A DNA stretch of 64,000 nt from Centroberyx gerrardi (taxonomy: Eukaryota; Chordata; Actinopteri; Beryciformes; Berycidae), in NCBI RefSeq assembly GCF_048128805.1, contig NC_136020.1, positions 14,412,739 to 14,476,738 on the forward strand, written 5' to 3'. Positions 10,931-22,300 of the stretch are shown here, one piece after another; within the stretch, counting starts at the first letter, position 1, and each line of letters starts with the position of its first letter. Below the pieces are notes generated by a model. That model was not told where the DNA came from and did no database searches. It saw only the letters and a list, made by a program, of their open reading frames with translations. Made by a program: the position numbers and the translations under genes.

Positions 10931-12855
10931 TCAGAGCAATATGGATGATATATAATCTTCTAGCACCTTCTGCTTCTCTTTAAAAACAGCACTGTCCCTC
11001 TTCAGGTGTACTATCTCGCTCTCCAGGGCGCGGATTTTGGCCACAGTGCTCTCCTCCCTGCGGTCCAGTTCCAAGATCTTAGCGTGCAAACTCAAGATCT
11101 TACTCCAGAGCTGCTCTTTGTCCGTGTCCGGTCTGCAGTACGAGTGCTCGTAAACACAAACGTGCTCTCCCTCGGCGGGTCCTCTGTCCTCCAGGACGCA
11201 GTCTGAAGATTCCCCCTTGATTATTTCCACGGGAACAAAGCTAAAAGCCTGGCCCAACGCTGCTTGGAGGGCAGCCGTGTCCACTGTGGCCTCACCGTCG
11301 GAGAACGGGCCCAGCGATTCGCAGCACAACACAGTCACAGTTGGGTCCGTCTCCCCTTGGGATTGGAGGTCGTCACCGTGGGACAGCGTAAGGCAGGACG
11401 CCGTTAGCATACCGCTGTCACCTGGCAGCTCACAAGCAGCAGTCTGAATCTCTGAGAGCAACGCCTCGCTGAGTGACATGTTAGAGGAGGCGCCAGTGTC
11501 CGAGACCAGCGGCAGTTCAAACAGACCTACCTGAATGGGATCTGTCATGTCTCCGTCTTCAGAAAGGAGGTTGTTTGTTGTCGTGGTTGGCTGCGCTGCT
11601 TTGGATGTCCTGGTCAAAATGAGCGGCCTCTTATTAGGAGGGGAGTCGGACCTGGTGGGCTCAGTGTCAATGTCACATGTCCTGCTTTTGGTTTTGGGGT
11701 TCTTTTTACTGGTGGTGACTTTTTTCTCACCCTCCTGAGACAAAAGAAAAGGAGCAATCATTGGGATGGGATCATCATCTGTTCATGCAAAATCAGGTAT
11801 CCACATAAAAAAACAGTGGGGAAAGGTCTTCTAAGGTAGCACAAAGATTAATCAAAAAATTAACAGATAGGAAGTAGATTGAATGCAAAAAATAAGTGTA
11901 TTAATGCTCCATATAAGCGCACAAATGAACAAAAGCAAGCTTTGAGTTTGAATAGCGTTGCATATAGCTGCATGTATGTAAGTGTTTTGTGTTCATCACT
12001 TGCTCACTTATGTGCTTTTGTTCATTTGTGCGCTTACATGGAGCATTAATGAACTTACTTTTGGCATTCAAGGTACTTCCTGTTTATTTTTTGATTCATG
12101 CAAAATCAGCAAGCACTAGCACAGCGCTCGAACGGATTACATGTCTATAATGGAGCTTTGGTGGATGTTTGAATGGGGAAACAGAAGACAGACCCATACA
12201 TCTTGCAGGGAAGGGAAAATGGTGGGGATGGCGGTGTTCTTCAGGTAGCGAATCCCCCATCGGATATCGAAGCAGTCCTCTGTGAAGTGCTCGCTGCACA
12301 AGTACTGATGGCGACTTGGGGTCCACTCCTCTCGCTTCATGTTGTCCACCCATCTCTGTAGCCTGGGCTTGTCTTGCAAGGGGAAGCTTTGAGGGACAAA
12401 TAGGGGAAAATTAAAGCAAGACATTGATTTGAAACTCAAACTGTTGAAGATGATTGAAGAGTCTCAATACAATTTCAGTGCAGCATTGTTATTTTTTACT
12501 CCACATTCCCTCCAGTCACTAACTGCCCCACCCCCCTTTTCCCTCAAACAAAACAATATTTAACTAACACCTCATCATAGTTGCCTTGCATTTCCTAGCG
12601 AGCTATTTCTGACAAAATGCTATCCTCCTACTACTACTACTTTAATACTGCTTTGACTAACGTTGGATAGCTAGCTGTTATGATAGCCAGTGCGGCAAAA
12701 TTGGCGCTACTAGCTAAACTAAACAAACATTTCAGCTCAGAGACACAGCAGAGGAAAAAGAAAACATACGGATAAAAGCTAATTCTCTTGTTCTCTTGTT
12801 TAGATGCCGTTCCCCCGCGGTTTCTGCAAACTTTAACCGCGCAGTACCGAGGCAT
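10931..12855 (-). CDS. thap5: THAP domain-containing protein 5
   Basis: Zinc-dependent DNA-binding nuclear protein. Coding exons on the minus strand: 12855-12770, 12386-12200, 11734-10931, total 358 aa (human is somewhat longer). Junctions are CC|GTATGT to CAAAG|C and GAT|GTATGG to TCTCAG|GAG, all in frame. The THAP zinc ligands are C5, C10, C59 and H62 (C2CH), with conserved P29, W41 and F63 and the closing AIPTIF at 81-86. The start MPRYCAVKVC and 'DIRWGIRYLK' strongly resemble THAP5. The middle is acidic and low in structure. EHSY at 287-290 fits the HCF-1-binding motif [D/E]HxY found in many THAP proteins, and a coiled coil of about 50 residues follows to the C-terminus. Head-to-head position with dnajb9 agrees with the human arrangement. 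A fold-back repeat occupies intron 2. Earlier in-frame methionines are absent. Confidence 0.95.
11797..12094. mobile_element. Fold-back element in thap5 intron 2, 15-bp flanking direct repeats
   Basis: The left part (about 11850-11936) is an imperfect inverted copy of the right part (about 12003-12092). Shared phrases include ATTAATGCTCCAT, GCGCACAAATGAACAAAAGC and the outer ATCAAAAAAT. The 15-bp word TTCATGCAAAATCAG occurs at 11782-11796 and again at 12095-12109, exactly bracketing the insert. It has the look of a non-autonomous, MITE-like element. The superfamily is unclear because a 15-bp duplication is long for DNA transposons. Confidence 0.7.
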
Positions 12856-13523
12856 ATCTAGCGAGAAACTACATGAAAATGCATTAGACAGGCAAATTTG
12901 TGGCTAAAATTTTGAAAATGCAGAGCATACACACAAACTGTTACTTCCGGGTGGTGGTGGTCAACGCAGCGGACGTAACGTCACGGCACACTCTGCAACA
13001 GTGTCCAAAGAGATTATATTTACATATCAAGATAATTCACATCCTATTGCAGCCTATGGAAAGCCCCCGGACCGACGTGAGGGCGGGAAATTATCTTGCG
13101 CTTGCGTACAACCGTCTAAATATATAATGGCCAGATTAGTCAGCAGGAGGATAAACAAATAGGGATCAGGATAGCTACTGCTACTGCATTAAGCCGTGAT
13201 TTTATGCAAACACAACCATGAATATTCATTACAAATATCATACATTACCATTACCATACTACACACATGCTAAAGAATATTTTTGACTAATTCGAAGACA
13301 TGCCTCATAGCCTAAGACCATTATGCTCTTTGGTTAAATGAAATAATCCCTCGCAGTAAACACTCGCCTCCCAGCAAAAAAGAAGAGGTCTATATAGTTG
13401 AAGCGAAGGCGGAAGTAAGCAAAGGATATATCTCTCGCTTCGTCTTTATAGTCTGAGAGTGCCACGTGCTCGTTGTATCCACCAATCACAATGATCTGAG
13501 TCACTGGGTGAGGAAACGGACCA
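12856..13523. promoter_or_regulatory. Shared divergent promoter region of thap5 and dnajb9
   Basis: The thap5 start codon (12855, minus) and the first dnajb9 leader ATG (13524, plus) are about 670 bp apart, so this is the obvious bidirectional control region. On the plus strand there is a TATATAG at about 13391, a GCCACGTGC palindromic core at about 13461-13469 that contains ACGTG as in UPR/XBP1-type sites and E-boxes, and CCAAT boxes at about 13482 and 13522. A canonical ERSE (CCAAT-N9-CCACG) was looked for and not found. Functional roles are inferred. Confidence 0.5.
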
Positions 13524-14057
13524 ATGGCGTTGCGAGTCGTGGTGTTACAGCTCAGGAATGCAGCTCGTCAACATTTGCTAGCTTTCGTTTCCGATCAGCT
13601 GGAGCAGTTGGTGGCTGATAGAGGTATCCCCGGGGTGTTTGTCACTGCGACTCCAGGTAAGCACACCGTTTTTATTTGTTCGAAGATGCATTACTTGTTA
13701 AGAGTGTTTAATTTGACTTTAGAGCAACACCACAGAGTGTAAATAACAATGTTTTGACTGGGCTTCCCCAAGTTGTTGCCCTGTTGTTATATCAAAACAG
13801 TGAGTTGGCGTTGTCAGACGTCCCTCTGTTAAGCTAGCTAGCAACGTAACGTTAGCTGTAGTAAAACGTCATGTAACCTTTATTCTGGCTGTTCACAGGT
13901 AATTTTGGAAGTTTGTGTCCAAGCCTTGACTTTGAAAATCAGCTTTGAGTGTCTTTATAGTGCGTAATGTTCGTTTTTCACATTCAGAGCCGTGTGAAAG
14001 TCTGTTAATCGAGCTGTCAAACTGCTCTCTCTCTCCACAGCGCAAGGGGTGAGGTGA
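13524..14057 (+). promoter_or_regulatory. Spliced upstream ORF (49 codons) in the dnajb9 leader
   Basis: The probable 5' leader exon ends at 13656 (CTCCAG|GTAAGC), and the ATG-containing exon begins at 14041 (CTCTCCACAG|CG). An ATG at 13524 opens 44 codons to this donor. Joined to 14041, it continues in phase for AQGVR and stops at TGA 14055-14057, only 13 bases before the dnajb9 ATG at 14071. Such a uORF would be expected to restrain main-ORF translation and could permit stress-regulated reinitiation. Whether the mRNA includes the ATG depends on the true start site. CCAAT overlaps the ATG, so transcription could also begin downstream. Confidence 0.45.
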
Positions 14058-14070
14058 AGAAACCACAAGT

Positions 14071-15006
14071 ATGGCCACAGCCCAGTCCGTGCTGCTGCTA
14101 GCGGTGTATATTCTGCTGATCACAGAGTTCATCCTGGCTAAGAGAGACTACTACGACATACTGGGGGTGCCTAAAGATGCCTCTGAGCGCCAGATCAAGA
14201 AGGCTTTCCATAAGCTGGCCTTGAAGTACCACCCTGACAGAAACAAGAGCCCTGACGCCGAGTCCACGTTCAGAGAAATAGCAGAGGGTGAGTGGATAGT
14301 GTTGTCACCATTTGATGGAGGCAGATTCTTCCTTATTGTCAAGCTTGTTACATCATGTTTATGATGTAGCAAGTTGAATGATCATTTCTTACCTATCAGC
14401 CTGTCTACGCACCAGAAACAATGAGTGATACCTGTTTTTTTGTCTTTGCCAGCCTATGAGACGCTGTCGGATGATAAGAGGAGGCGAGAGTATGACCAGT
14501 TTGGTCACGGTCCCTCATCTGGGGAGGGCCGTGGAGGAGGAGGAAGAGGAGGAGGAGGAGGAGGAGGAGGCAGCGGCAGCTACGACTTCCACCAGCACTT
14601 CCAGTCCTTCAACTTCAACTTCGATGACATGTTCAAAGACTTTGAACCGTTCAGTCACCAGCAACGACACCAGCAACGACACCAGCAACAACACCAGTTC
14701 CACTCCCACTCCCACTCCCATTCCCACTCCCATGCCCACTCCAGCTCCCAGACCCACCAAAAGAGACACTTCGACAGCCACCAGGAGGCCGTGAACAGGC
14801 ACAAGAGACAGTTCCAGCAGGGGGGCTTCGGCGGAGGAGGAGGAGGACTCTTTGACGATGTGTTCGAGGACTTGGAGAAGATGTTCTCCTTCGACGCGCA
14901 CAGCTCCAGGACTGGGAGCAGGTTCCAGGGCTCGGGGAAACAGCACTGCAGGACAGTGACCCAGCGCAGGGGGAACATGGTGACCACCTTCACCGACTGC
15001 TCCTGA
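14071..15006 (+). CDS. dnajb9: ER-resident DnaJ co-chaperone DNAJB9/ERdj4
   Basis: J-domain protein of the ER lumen that stimulates BiP ATPase activity, binds misfolded proteins for ER-associated degradation and restrains IRE1. Coding exons are 14071-14287 and 14453-15006, joined G|CC to give AEAYETLS, 256 aa; human is 223. A non-coding leader exon probably ends at 13656, giving three exons as in human. Residues 1-23 form a hydrophobic signal peptide. The J domain is about 26-90 with HPD at 54-56. The C-terminal end with [21 protein letters not shown] is nearly identical to mammalian DNAJB9. Between them lie a glycine-rich run (about 98-115) and a Gln/His/Ser-rich run (about 141-175) that account for the extra length. 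No KDEL is present, as expected. A teleost paralogue (a or b) cannot be assigned from sequence alone. AATAAA at about 16012 is a likely polyadenylation signal. Confidence 0.96.
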
Positions 15007-16030
15007 GGCTCGTGAAACATCAAACTAAGCTCTCTTGGGGACACTGCTGGGTTTAAGCTTTTAGTTGTGGTTTTGGAATTGAATGCTAATTTATCACTTG
15101 GTGGAAAAGAACATGATTTTGTGTGGTTTTTGTAATTTGCTGTACGTAATTGCCTCTAAGAACAAATATCTCAGTCGGGCTGATACAATAGCTGCTTCCA
15201 AGCAATAACTCGCTCATAACACAGAGTAGGTCTGTGGTTATTTTGGATACCTTTCCATTATTTAGATTTCCAGTTTCATTTTGTTTACTTTTATCAGTGA
15301 ATTGTTCATCATTTTCTGATGTGATAATCCACCATTCTCAGGTATGGCCTAATGTTAAACAGTCATTTAAAGTAAAAGATGGATTTTGGTTTTCTTTTGA
15401 GAGCAGGGAAGCAATAACATTTGACCTGAGATCTGAGGTGACATTGTGAAACACTCATTCTGCAGCTATTTAGGCCATGCTCTTGTTTTTGTTCTCTCCA
15501 CAACATGCATAAGAACGTGTTGCTGAATGATAATGTCAAACCAAAACAGACTACCAAGAAATCTACTTGGTAAAAGTTTTGTAATTTTGTATCTGAGGAT
15601 TTTATACCCCTTGGCATTCATTCATTAACATAAACTTAGGTGAAAATGTCACAGTATTCAATAACCGTAACTTTTATCCATTCAGATTAAGAGCACTTGA
15701 GTTGGATTTTGCTGTAAAAGTGGAGGTTCATAGCCCCAGAAACGTGTGTAAGTTCTCCATTATCAACTGTTACCTCGTTTTAGTTTCTTCCTGCGGAGTT
15801 GCATCTACCTTTTATAACGTGCAATATTTGGCACTTTTGCTCTTCATGTTGCCTATCTTTCATAGACAGTGCTGTATAAATGTCATTGTCTAATGTCTGC
15901 ACTTTTTGTGTGTGTGTGCGCGCGCGTGTGTGCATGTGTGTGTGTGTGTTGAGAGAGAGAGAGAGAGAGAGTGCCCTGAATGTTGATTGGTTGTTAAATG
16001 TTTGGAGAATGAATAAATACTGTCTAGAGC
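15007..16030 (+). other. Probable dnajb9 3' untranslated region
   Basis: AT-rich sequence without coding signal runs from the dnajb9 stop to an AATAAA hexamer at 16012-16017. A GT repeat followed by a GA repeat lies at about 15906-15971. The length of about 1 kb is normal for a vertebrate 3' UTR, but the end point is inferred. Confidence 0.5.
15906..15971. repeat. (GT)n/(GA)n compound microsatellite
   Basis: GT-rich run with a short GC patch, then eleven or so GA units. It lies in the likely dnajb9 3' UTR. Confidence 0.9.
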
Positions 16031-17380
16031 AAATGCTGATTTTTTTTTTGTCTTTATTGGGGGGAAGGGGAATGCAAGAAACACATTCAAATACTTAATC
16101 TCAATCACATTAACTATTGTTGCAGTTGATGTTAATCATAACTAAAATAATTTTCACCTGCACATTAGAATATTGCCTGTGGGATGAATACAGGATAAAG
16201 CCTACATTTCCCTCAGACCAAACACTCCCTAATGCAAATGTAGTTTGAACCTGAATATTCAAACCTCATGTCTTTTCATGTTCTCATGTTCAGAAATGTT
16301 AACAATTATAAGCTGATGAAAGTAAGGTACAAGCAGTGTGGTTGTTGCCCAAAAATGCAGCGATACACTCGATCATCAGTAGTTTGAACACATAAATAAG
16401 CTGATGAAGGAAATGTATAGTCTTTGGCTATAGCTCTCACTTTTATATTGTGTGAACACTTGTAGAAATAAGATGACGAAACAGCCAAAACTCAGAAATA
16501 GCTCAATAGGATAAGCAGCTGGTTTATCTATTACTAACTAGATCTGTTATTGCTAAAAAAAATAACAGTCTGCAGTGTCTTGAACATGACTGGTAAAGAC
16601 ACTGGCTGACAAAGCACATATACTGGCTCCTATAGGCCGCTCCAAACAAATACAGACATGTACATACTGGCTCCGACAGGCAGTTGCTAAGAAATACATG
16701 ACAACAGACTACTGTCCTGGCTACTACATAATACATACTGACTTCTGCAGGCGGTTACATAGACGTGTGCAATATGCGCGATAGGCGGTGGCTACTTGTG
16801 TTTCTAATGCACTCATCATGAAATGGCAAAACATTTCCAACATTATTAAACCTTGACATGTTAGTAAAGCTTCAGCTGGGAGTGGCTTTCTCTTTCATAA
16901 CCTCCTCCTGTTGGATCTGTGGAAGGTCGGGAGCGGGGGCAAGAGCTTTTTGTCAGAGCTTTTTAATCTTAACTTGGAATGTTGGCTTTCAAAAGTTGTT
17001 GGTTCAAGTAAAGGCTTGAACCAACAACCTGAAAACCTTCATGTAACTGTCCAGGGCTCTGAGCCACTGTCTCACATTGCTGCTGGACCTGTTTTCTGAG
17101 AGATTTTCAACCTTTCCTCTAGATGCTGGCTGGTATCAAAGGCGGGACCTCAGCAATGTTGTGTGTCTCATTTATCTCAGAAGGCTCTCAGAATGATGGA
17201 ATGCATACATAATACAGATACTCAGATCTATAAATACATATAACCCAGTCTCATTGTTGTTAGACAATGATGAGATCTTATATCATCCTTTTCATTATTT
17301 TCTTTATTCCAATTTATTATTTAGGAGCATAATAGTTGGCTATGTTAGACATCAACAACAACAGAGGTCACATCAATTGC

Positions 17381-17429
<49 letters not shown>

Positions 17430-18393
17430 GAGGCGTTATTGCATTACCCATCTATTACTAATGTTATTACTTGCATAAATAGTGGTAGTATTGTTTATTA
17501 ATCAACTTAGTGTTCCTACTTGTTTCAGACTTCATAATCTTATCTACTGAGCAGTTTGTGAGTCAGATACACTCTTCTGTCACTTTTTGCAGTGTCACAC
17601 TGATGTCAGCAATTATGTGGGACCGGACAACTATTGTCACTTTGCTTTGTCATGCGACAGAAGGCGGGGACCTCACTGCTTTAGTGATTGTAAGCTCCAA
17701 AGAAAGACAACTTATTGACCAAGCAAAAACTAATTATTTATTCAAATTACAAGTGATGTGAGGCATCAAATATCTCCTACATATTTAATCTTGAATTGCA
17801 CCAAGCTCATGGCTATGAGCTTTATGCAGTGAAGCCTGTCCTTTAACAAGAATGCTTTGTCAAAAGCAGAACAAAAAACACCACCAGACAAAAAGCAGAA
17901 CATTGTTGTAATGTAATAATATATTTTGCCCGCATCAACACCATAACCCACAACAAATCAAAAAATGAATTTCCTCATACATACAAGAAAGCAGGCTCCT
18001 GCAACCTAATATCTTTGCTTTTTTAAACCTTGAGTGAATTCTTCAAAACATCAAAAGCAGTTATTTACTCATGTCAAAGGCAACACCCTTTACAGTACAG
18101 TACAATTCCACAGACTATGCTGATTCATTCCTCTCTAGCCCCTCCCCTCTCTCTGACCCCTGTCACTGCTGCTGCTCTGGAGCCTGGGGTGGGAGAGGCA
18201 GACATGACTAATCAAACACAGATGCTCGTCCCGCCCCCTGTGATACAACCTCCGCCTCTCTCCCTCTGCTCGGTCTCCTTTAAAGCCATGAGCTTATGAG
18301 AGCCTTCCTCACTGGATGCATGCAGAGGCCGCTTGAACAGAACAGAACACACTGACCCTGTTACACTGAGGACTGAAACAGCAGATCACCATC
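16031..18393. other. Intergenic between dnajb9 and the first AKR gene
   Basis: No gene seen. It contains three degenerate copies of an 'ACATACTGGCTCC.A.AGGC.G' unit at about 16617, 16661 and 16731; a 14-bp inverted repeat GTTGTTGGTTCAAG with a 6-base loop at 16995-17028; and an AT/TATG microsatellite at about 17381-17430. The last 250 bases are GC-richer and probably hold the AKR promoter and leader. Confidence 0.5.
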
Positions 18394-19281
18394 ATGACAC
18401 CCACAATTACACTCAACACTGGAGCAAAGATGCCCGCTGTGGGTCTAGGAACATGGAAGGTAAGGTTGGATGTTTTATTGTTAACCTCTATTCATCTTCT
18501 TTCAACAAGTCTTACATTTCTGTGGTTCTGTGTTGTATTATCTGTATTGTTTGTCATGCATAACATGTTATTAAGTCATCACCAAGAGGCTGAATGTATG
18601 AACTAGGTTCAGAGGTAACAGCTATGCTCTTAACAGCGAGGCTTTTAAAGTGATTGCACAACAAACCGGTTTATTAAACTGTTTGACCCCAACATGGTCT
18701 GATGCTCTTCAAGGGAATAGTAAAAACTGTAACAGAGATTATTGTACAGAAACCTCTGCTTGAACAGATTTGTTTTACTTAAAGTGGTAGTCATGTTGCT
18801 GACACAGAAAGTGGTCATTCACTTATACAAAGCCAGAACAGACATTAATCACAGCCACTGTTTACATGTGATTGCGGTGATACTTATCTGTGTAATTTCC
18901 TTGCTTTGAATCCCCTCCCTCCTCCTAGGCAGATCCAGGACAGGTTGCAGAGGCCGTTAAGACGGCCATCGCTGCCGGCTACAGGCTCATTGATGGTGCC
19001 TATGTGTACGAGAATGAGGAGGAAGTCGGGGCTGGGATTCGTGCCATGATTGACCAAGGAGTGGCGAAGAGGGAGGAACTCTTCATCGTCAGTAAGGTCT
19101 GTGGCCAAAGTGATTGGAGGTTGCCATGGGTTTCACCACAGGGGAAAAGACTGACTTAACAATCACAAGAGCTAGCTAATTAGCAAGCGTGATAAGAGCA
19201 CGTCATTTTCTTTCTGCATGTGATGATATGCCAATACTGTTCTGTGCTTTCCAGAAGATTCCCTAACACTCTCACATTATG

Positions 19282-19318
<37 letters not shown>

Positions 19319-22300
19319 CTCCTAAAGCCTCAGACATACAGCAGCAGCCCAACGACAGAATTCTTTGAATCAGTACTTTCTCCATTTGTTCTTGGTCCTG
19401 GCCTGCTGCTCTCTCAGTGAGGAGGGGGGGGTCACATGGTTATATAACACAGTTTCTGAAAAAACGGACAATGTAACCTGTGAGAGGAAATGTTGTGGGC
19501 CAAGACTGCAAAGTTAAACCATTGTTAGTCAGGTTCTTTTCTCATTTCACATTCACATTTTGCTCCCTCAATATGTTTCTTGATGAAATTAATCAGCACA
19601 CACAAGCTGATATAAGCATCCTTTGTACTATTTTGGGCGAGCACCTATGATTGGAGATGTCATATCATTATATCATATTTATCATTATATTATATAGTAT
19701 GTTATTGTGGTTATACCATAGCACAATAATGTTTCACTGAATAAGGCCAATGACACCTCTGGAAGAATCAATAGTAAATTCATCCGTCCAGAACTATACT
19801 CCACTCTACAATACTGATTAGATCTATACTCACCTAGATCACGCCTACATTATCCTGACATTGTTAAAATCCCTGTTTGTTCTTCATAGTTGTGGTGCAC
19901 CTTCCACCTTCGGTCTCTGGTGAGGGGAGCCTGTGAGAAGACTCTCAGTGATCTGAAGCTGGACTACCTGGACCTCTACCTGGTCCACTTCCCTATGGGA
20001 TTCCAGGTTGGCATACCTGTCCTGGCCAGAGAAAAATGTCTATTCAATCTGTCGGAGAAAACTGAGTATTGTGCAACAGCGACATCTTGTGGCCCTTCTG
20101 GCTCACTTGAATCCAGAGTACCGCATTTCTATACTGAACATTTCCTCTATGATCTCCATCTCTACTGGGACAGTAAAGCAAAAATGTTTACATTGCAAAC
20201 ACATATAGGGTTTCCTAAAGTCTTGTTATCAGAAACAACAATATACCATTCTATCTAACTTCATGCTCTGACATTTGTGTTTTTTCTCCCCCTCTGCAGC
20301 CTGGAGACAACCTTTTTCCTCAAGATGAGGATAATCAGGTCATTTCTGATGGCAGCAACTTCTTGGACACTTGGGAGGTAATTAAAGTGACTGAGTGCAA
20401 AATAGCAGTACAAACTTAAAACCCATAAAGAGCAAACAACCTACCGTTAACATAATGTTTGATTACAAGTTAATAACTGAGTGTATGAGTGACTTGCTGG
20501 CCGTCTGAATGCAAGTATAGATGGATAGATGAATAGGTTGCAGAACTAGGGCAGTAATAACATATAATGTCATATCAAGGAACCAATACCTTTTTATAGC
20601 AACATACACCACTAATGCCAGTGTTGCAATGTGTGTCAAGGCTATGGAAGAGCTTGTAGACGCTGGGTTGGTCAAGGCCATCGGTGTCTCCAACTTCAAC
20701 AAGGAGCAGATTGAAGCCATCCTCAACAAGCCAGGCCTCAAATACAAGCCTGCCACCAACCAGGTACACAACAAGACTACCCTTACACAGCGTTGCCATT
20801 ACTGTGAAACAGGGCAAGAAGCAACTTAATCGTGTGTGCATCAGGATATGTAACAATGCACTGATTAAACCCTACCCAGATTGAGTGCCACCCGTATCTG
20901 ACCCAGGAGAAGCTGATCAACTACTGTCACTCTCAGGACATCTCAGTGACGGCCTACAGCCCCCTGGGCTCGCCCAACAGACCCTGGTGAGAGACAGCGT
21001 CACACATCAAAGAGATACACAACTAGAAGCAATAGGGAATAAACAGGGGCTGTGTTTTGGGGTATCTATTCTATTCGATTCCTGACTTATCTTATTTCCG
21101 AAAGGGCTAAACCCGACGAACCAGCTCTGCTTGAGGACCCCAAGATCAAGGCCGTCGCCAATAAGCACAAGAAGACTCCAGCACAGGTAGGGAAATAAAA
21201 TGTCCACGCACCACCCATCTGAGAACATCACAATTACCATTCTCAAAAGTGCTCTGTCTGAAATAGTTTAGTGCTCCAGTTCAAAAGCTGAGAAGCAGAA
21301 GTCACCAGGGAGAAGGTTGCATTTAATGCTTTGTTTGACATGATGGATCAATAAATGCGTGGAAAAATCGAACCATGGGAAAAAAACACAGTACAGCATT
21401 GTATGGCAACCATCACAAAGTGTACACATGCAGATATTTCAAGGAAGACGCTTTGAATGATGGTTTCACGAGACAAGTCCAAGCTTATTTATGAAACCGT
21501 CACATGGATGAAGTTTTGTGAGGGCTGAGCTTTGTCCTGTGGAATGTGTCCCTCCTCTGTGGATTAGCAGTGCATAAACAATTCACCAGAAGGGTCAGAC
21601 ACTTACGAAATGATGTTTTCCCTCCAGGTTCTTATCCGGTTCCATGTCCAGAGGAATGTGATTGTCATTCCCAAGTCTGCAACGCCCCATCGGATCAAGG
21701 AGAATTTCCAGGTAATGCAATCTTTAGTCAAATGGGGAAGCTGACCATTTTTGTCCAAAATATTCCATGCAATATTCTGGAAAAGTAATCAAGCAACAAA
21801 CTAGAAAGATGGTACCCAGCAATTGTCAAGATATAGGATAGTTGACCAAAGTAAACTTTTGTTAATTCTTTCTGAACTGTATATTTGGCAAAGAAAGTGC
21901 ATGAAACTTCAACTTTTAAATGTGCCACATTTTCAAATGAGTACCAGTTCTAGTGTACAAATCTCTATTTTTTGGGCAAAGAAAGTACATTAAACTTACA
22001 CTAACTTAAATATAAATGTGCCACATTTTCAAACGAGCAGCACTTCTAGACCAGCAGTTTCAGATGGTGCATGCACAAGGAAGGCAGCAGTTCACCACCT
22101 TTCCACAAAGTTTCATGGTTCATGGTATCTGTTTGGAAGTTACATTCCTTTTTATGAGAAGCCACGCCCACTGCCACACCCCCCTGTGGCCAATCAGTGT
22201 GAGAAGTTAATCAGTTCATCCTTGCCCCATGACCAAACTTTCCACAAGGTTTCATGCAAATCCGTTCATAACTTTTGGAGTTATCCTGCTAACAGTCAAA

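Noticed and set aside
13440-13560. Canonical ER stress element (CCAAT-N9-CCACG) upstream of dnajb9
   Set aside because: CCACG and CCAAT are both present but in the wrong order and spacing on either strand. Only an ACGTG core site is reported.
14456-14794. Plus-strand ORF rich in Glu and Thr-Pro in dnajb9 exon 2
   Set aside because: It is an alternative frame of the same triplet repeats. The correct frame continues the J domain across the intron.
14515-15044. Minus-strand ORFs of 129 and 143 residues opposite dnajb9
   Set aside because: Their Val/Glu/Ser and Trp/Glu runs are the antisense of the triplet repeats of dnajb9 exon 2. No splice or domain support.
19890-20258. 122-residue ORF as a complete protein
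   Set aside because: Only 19890-20006 is coding (AKR exon 3). The rest reads through the intron after a good GT donor.
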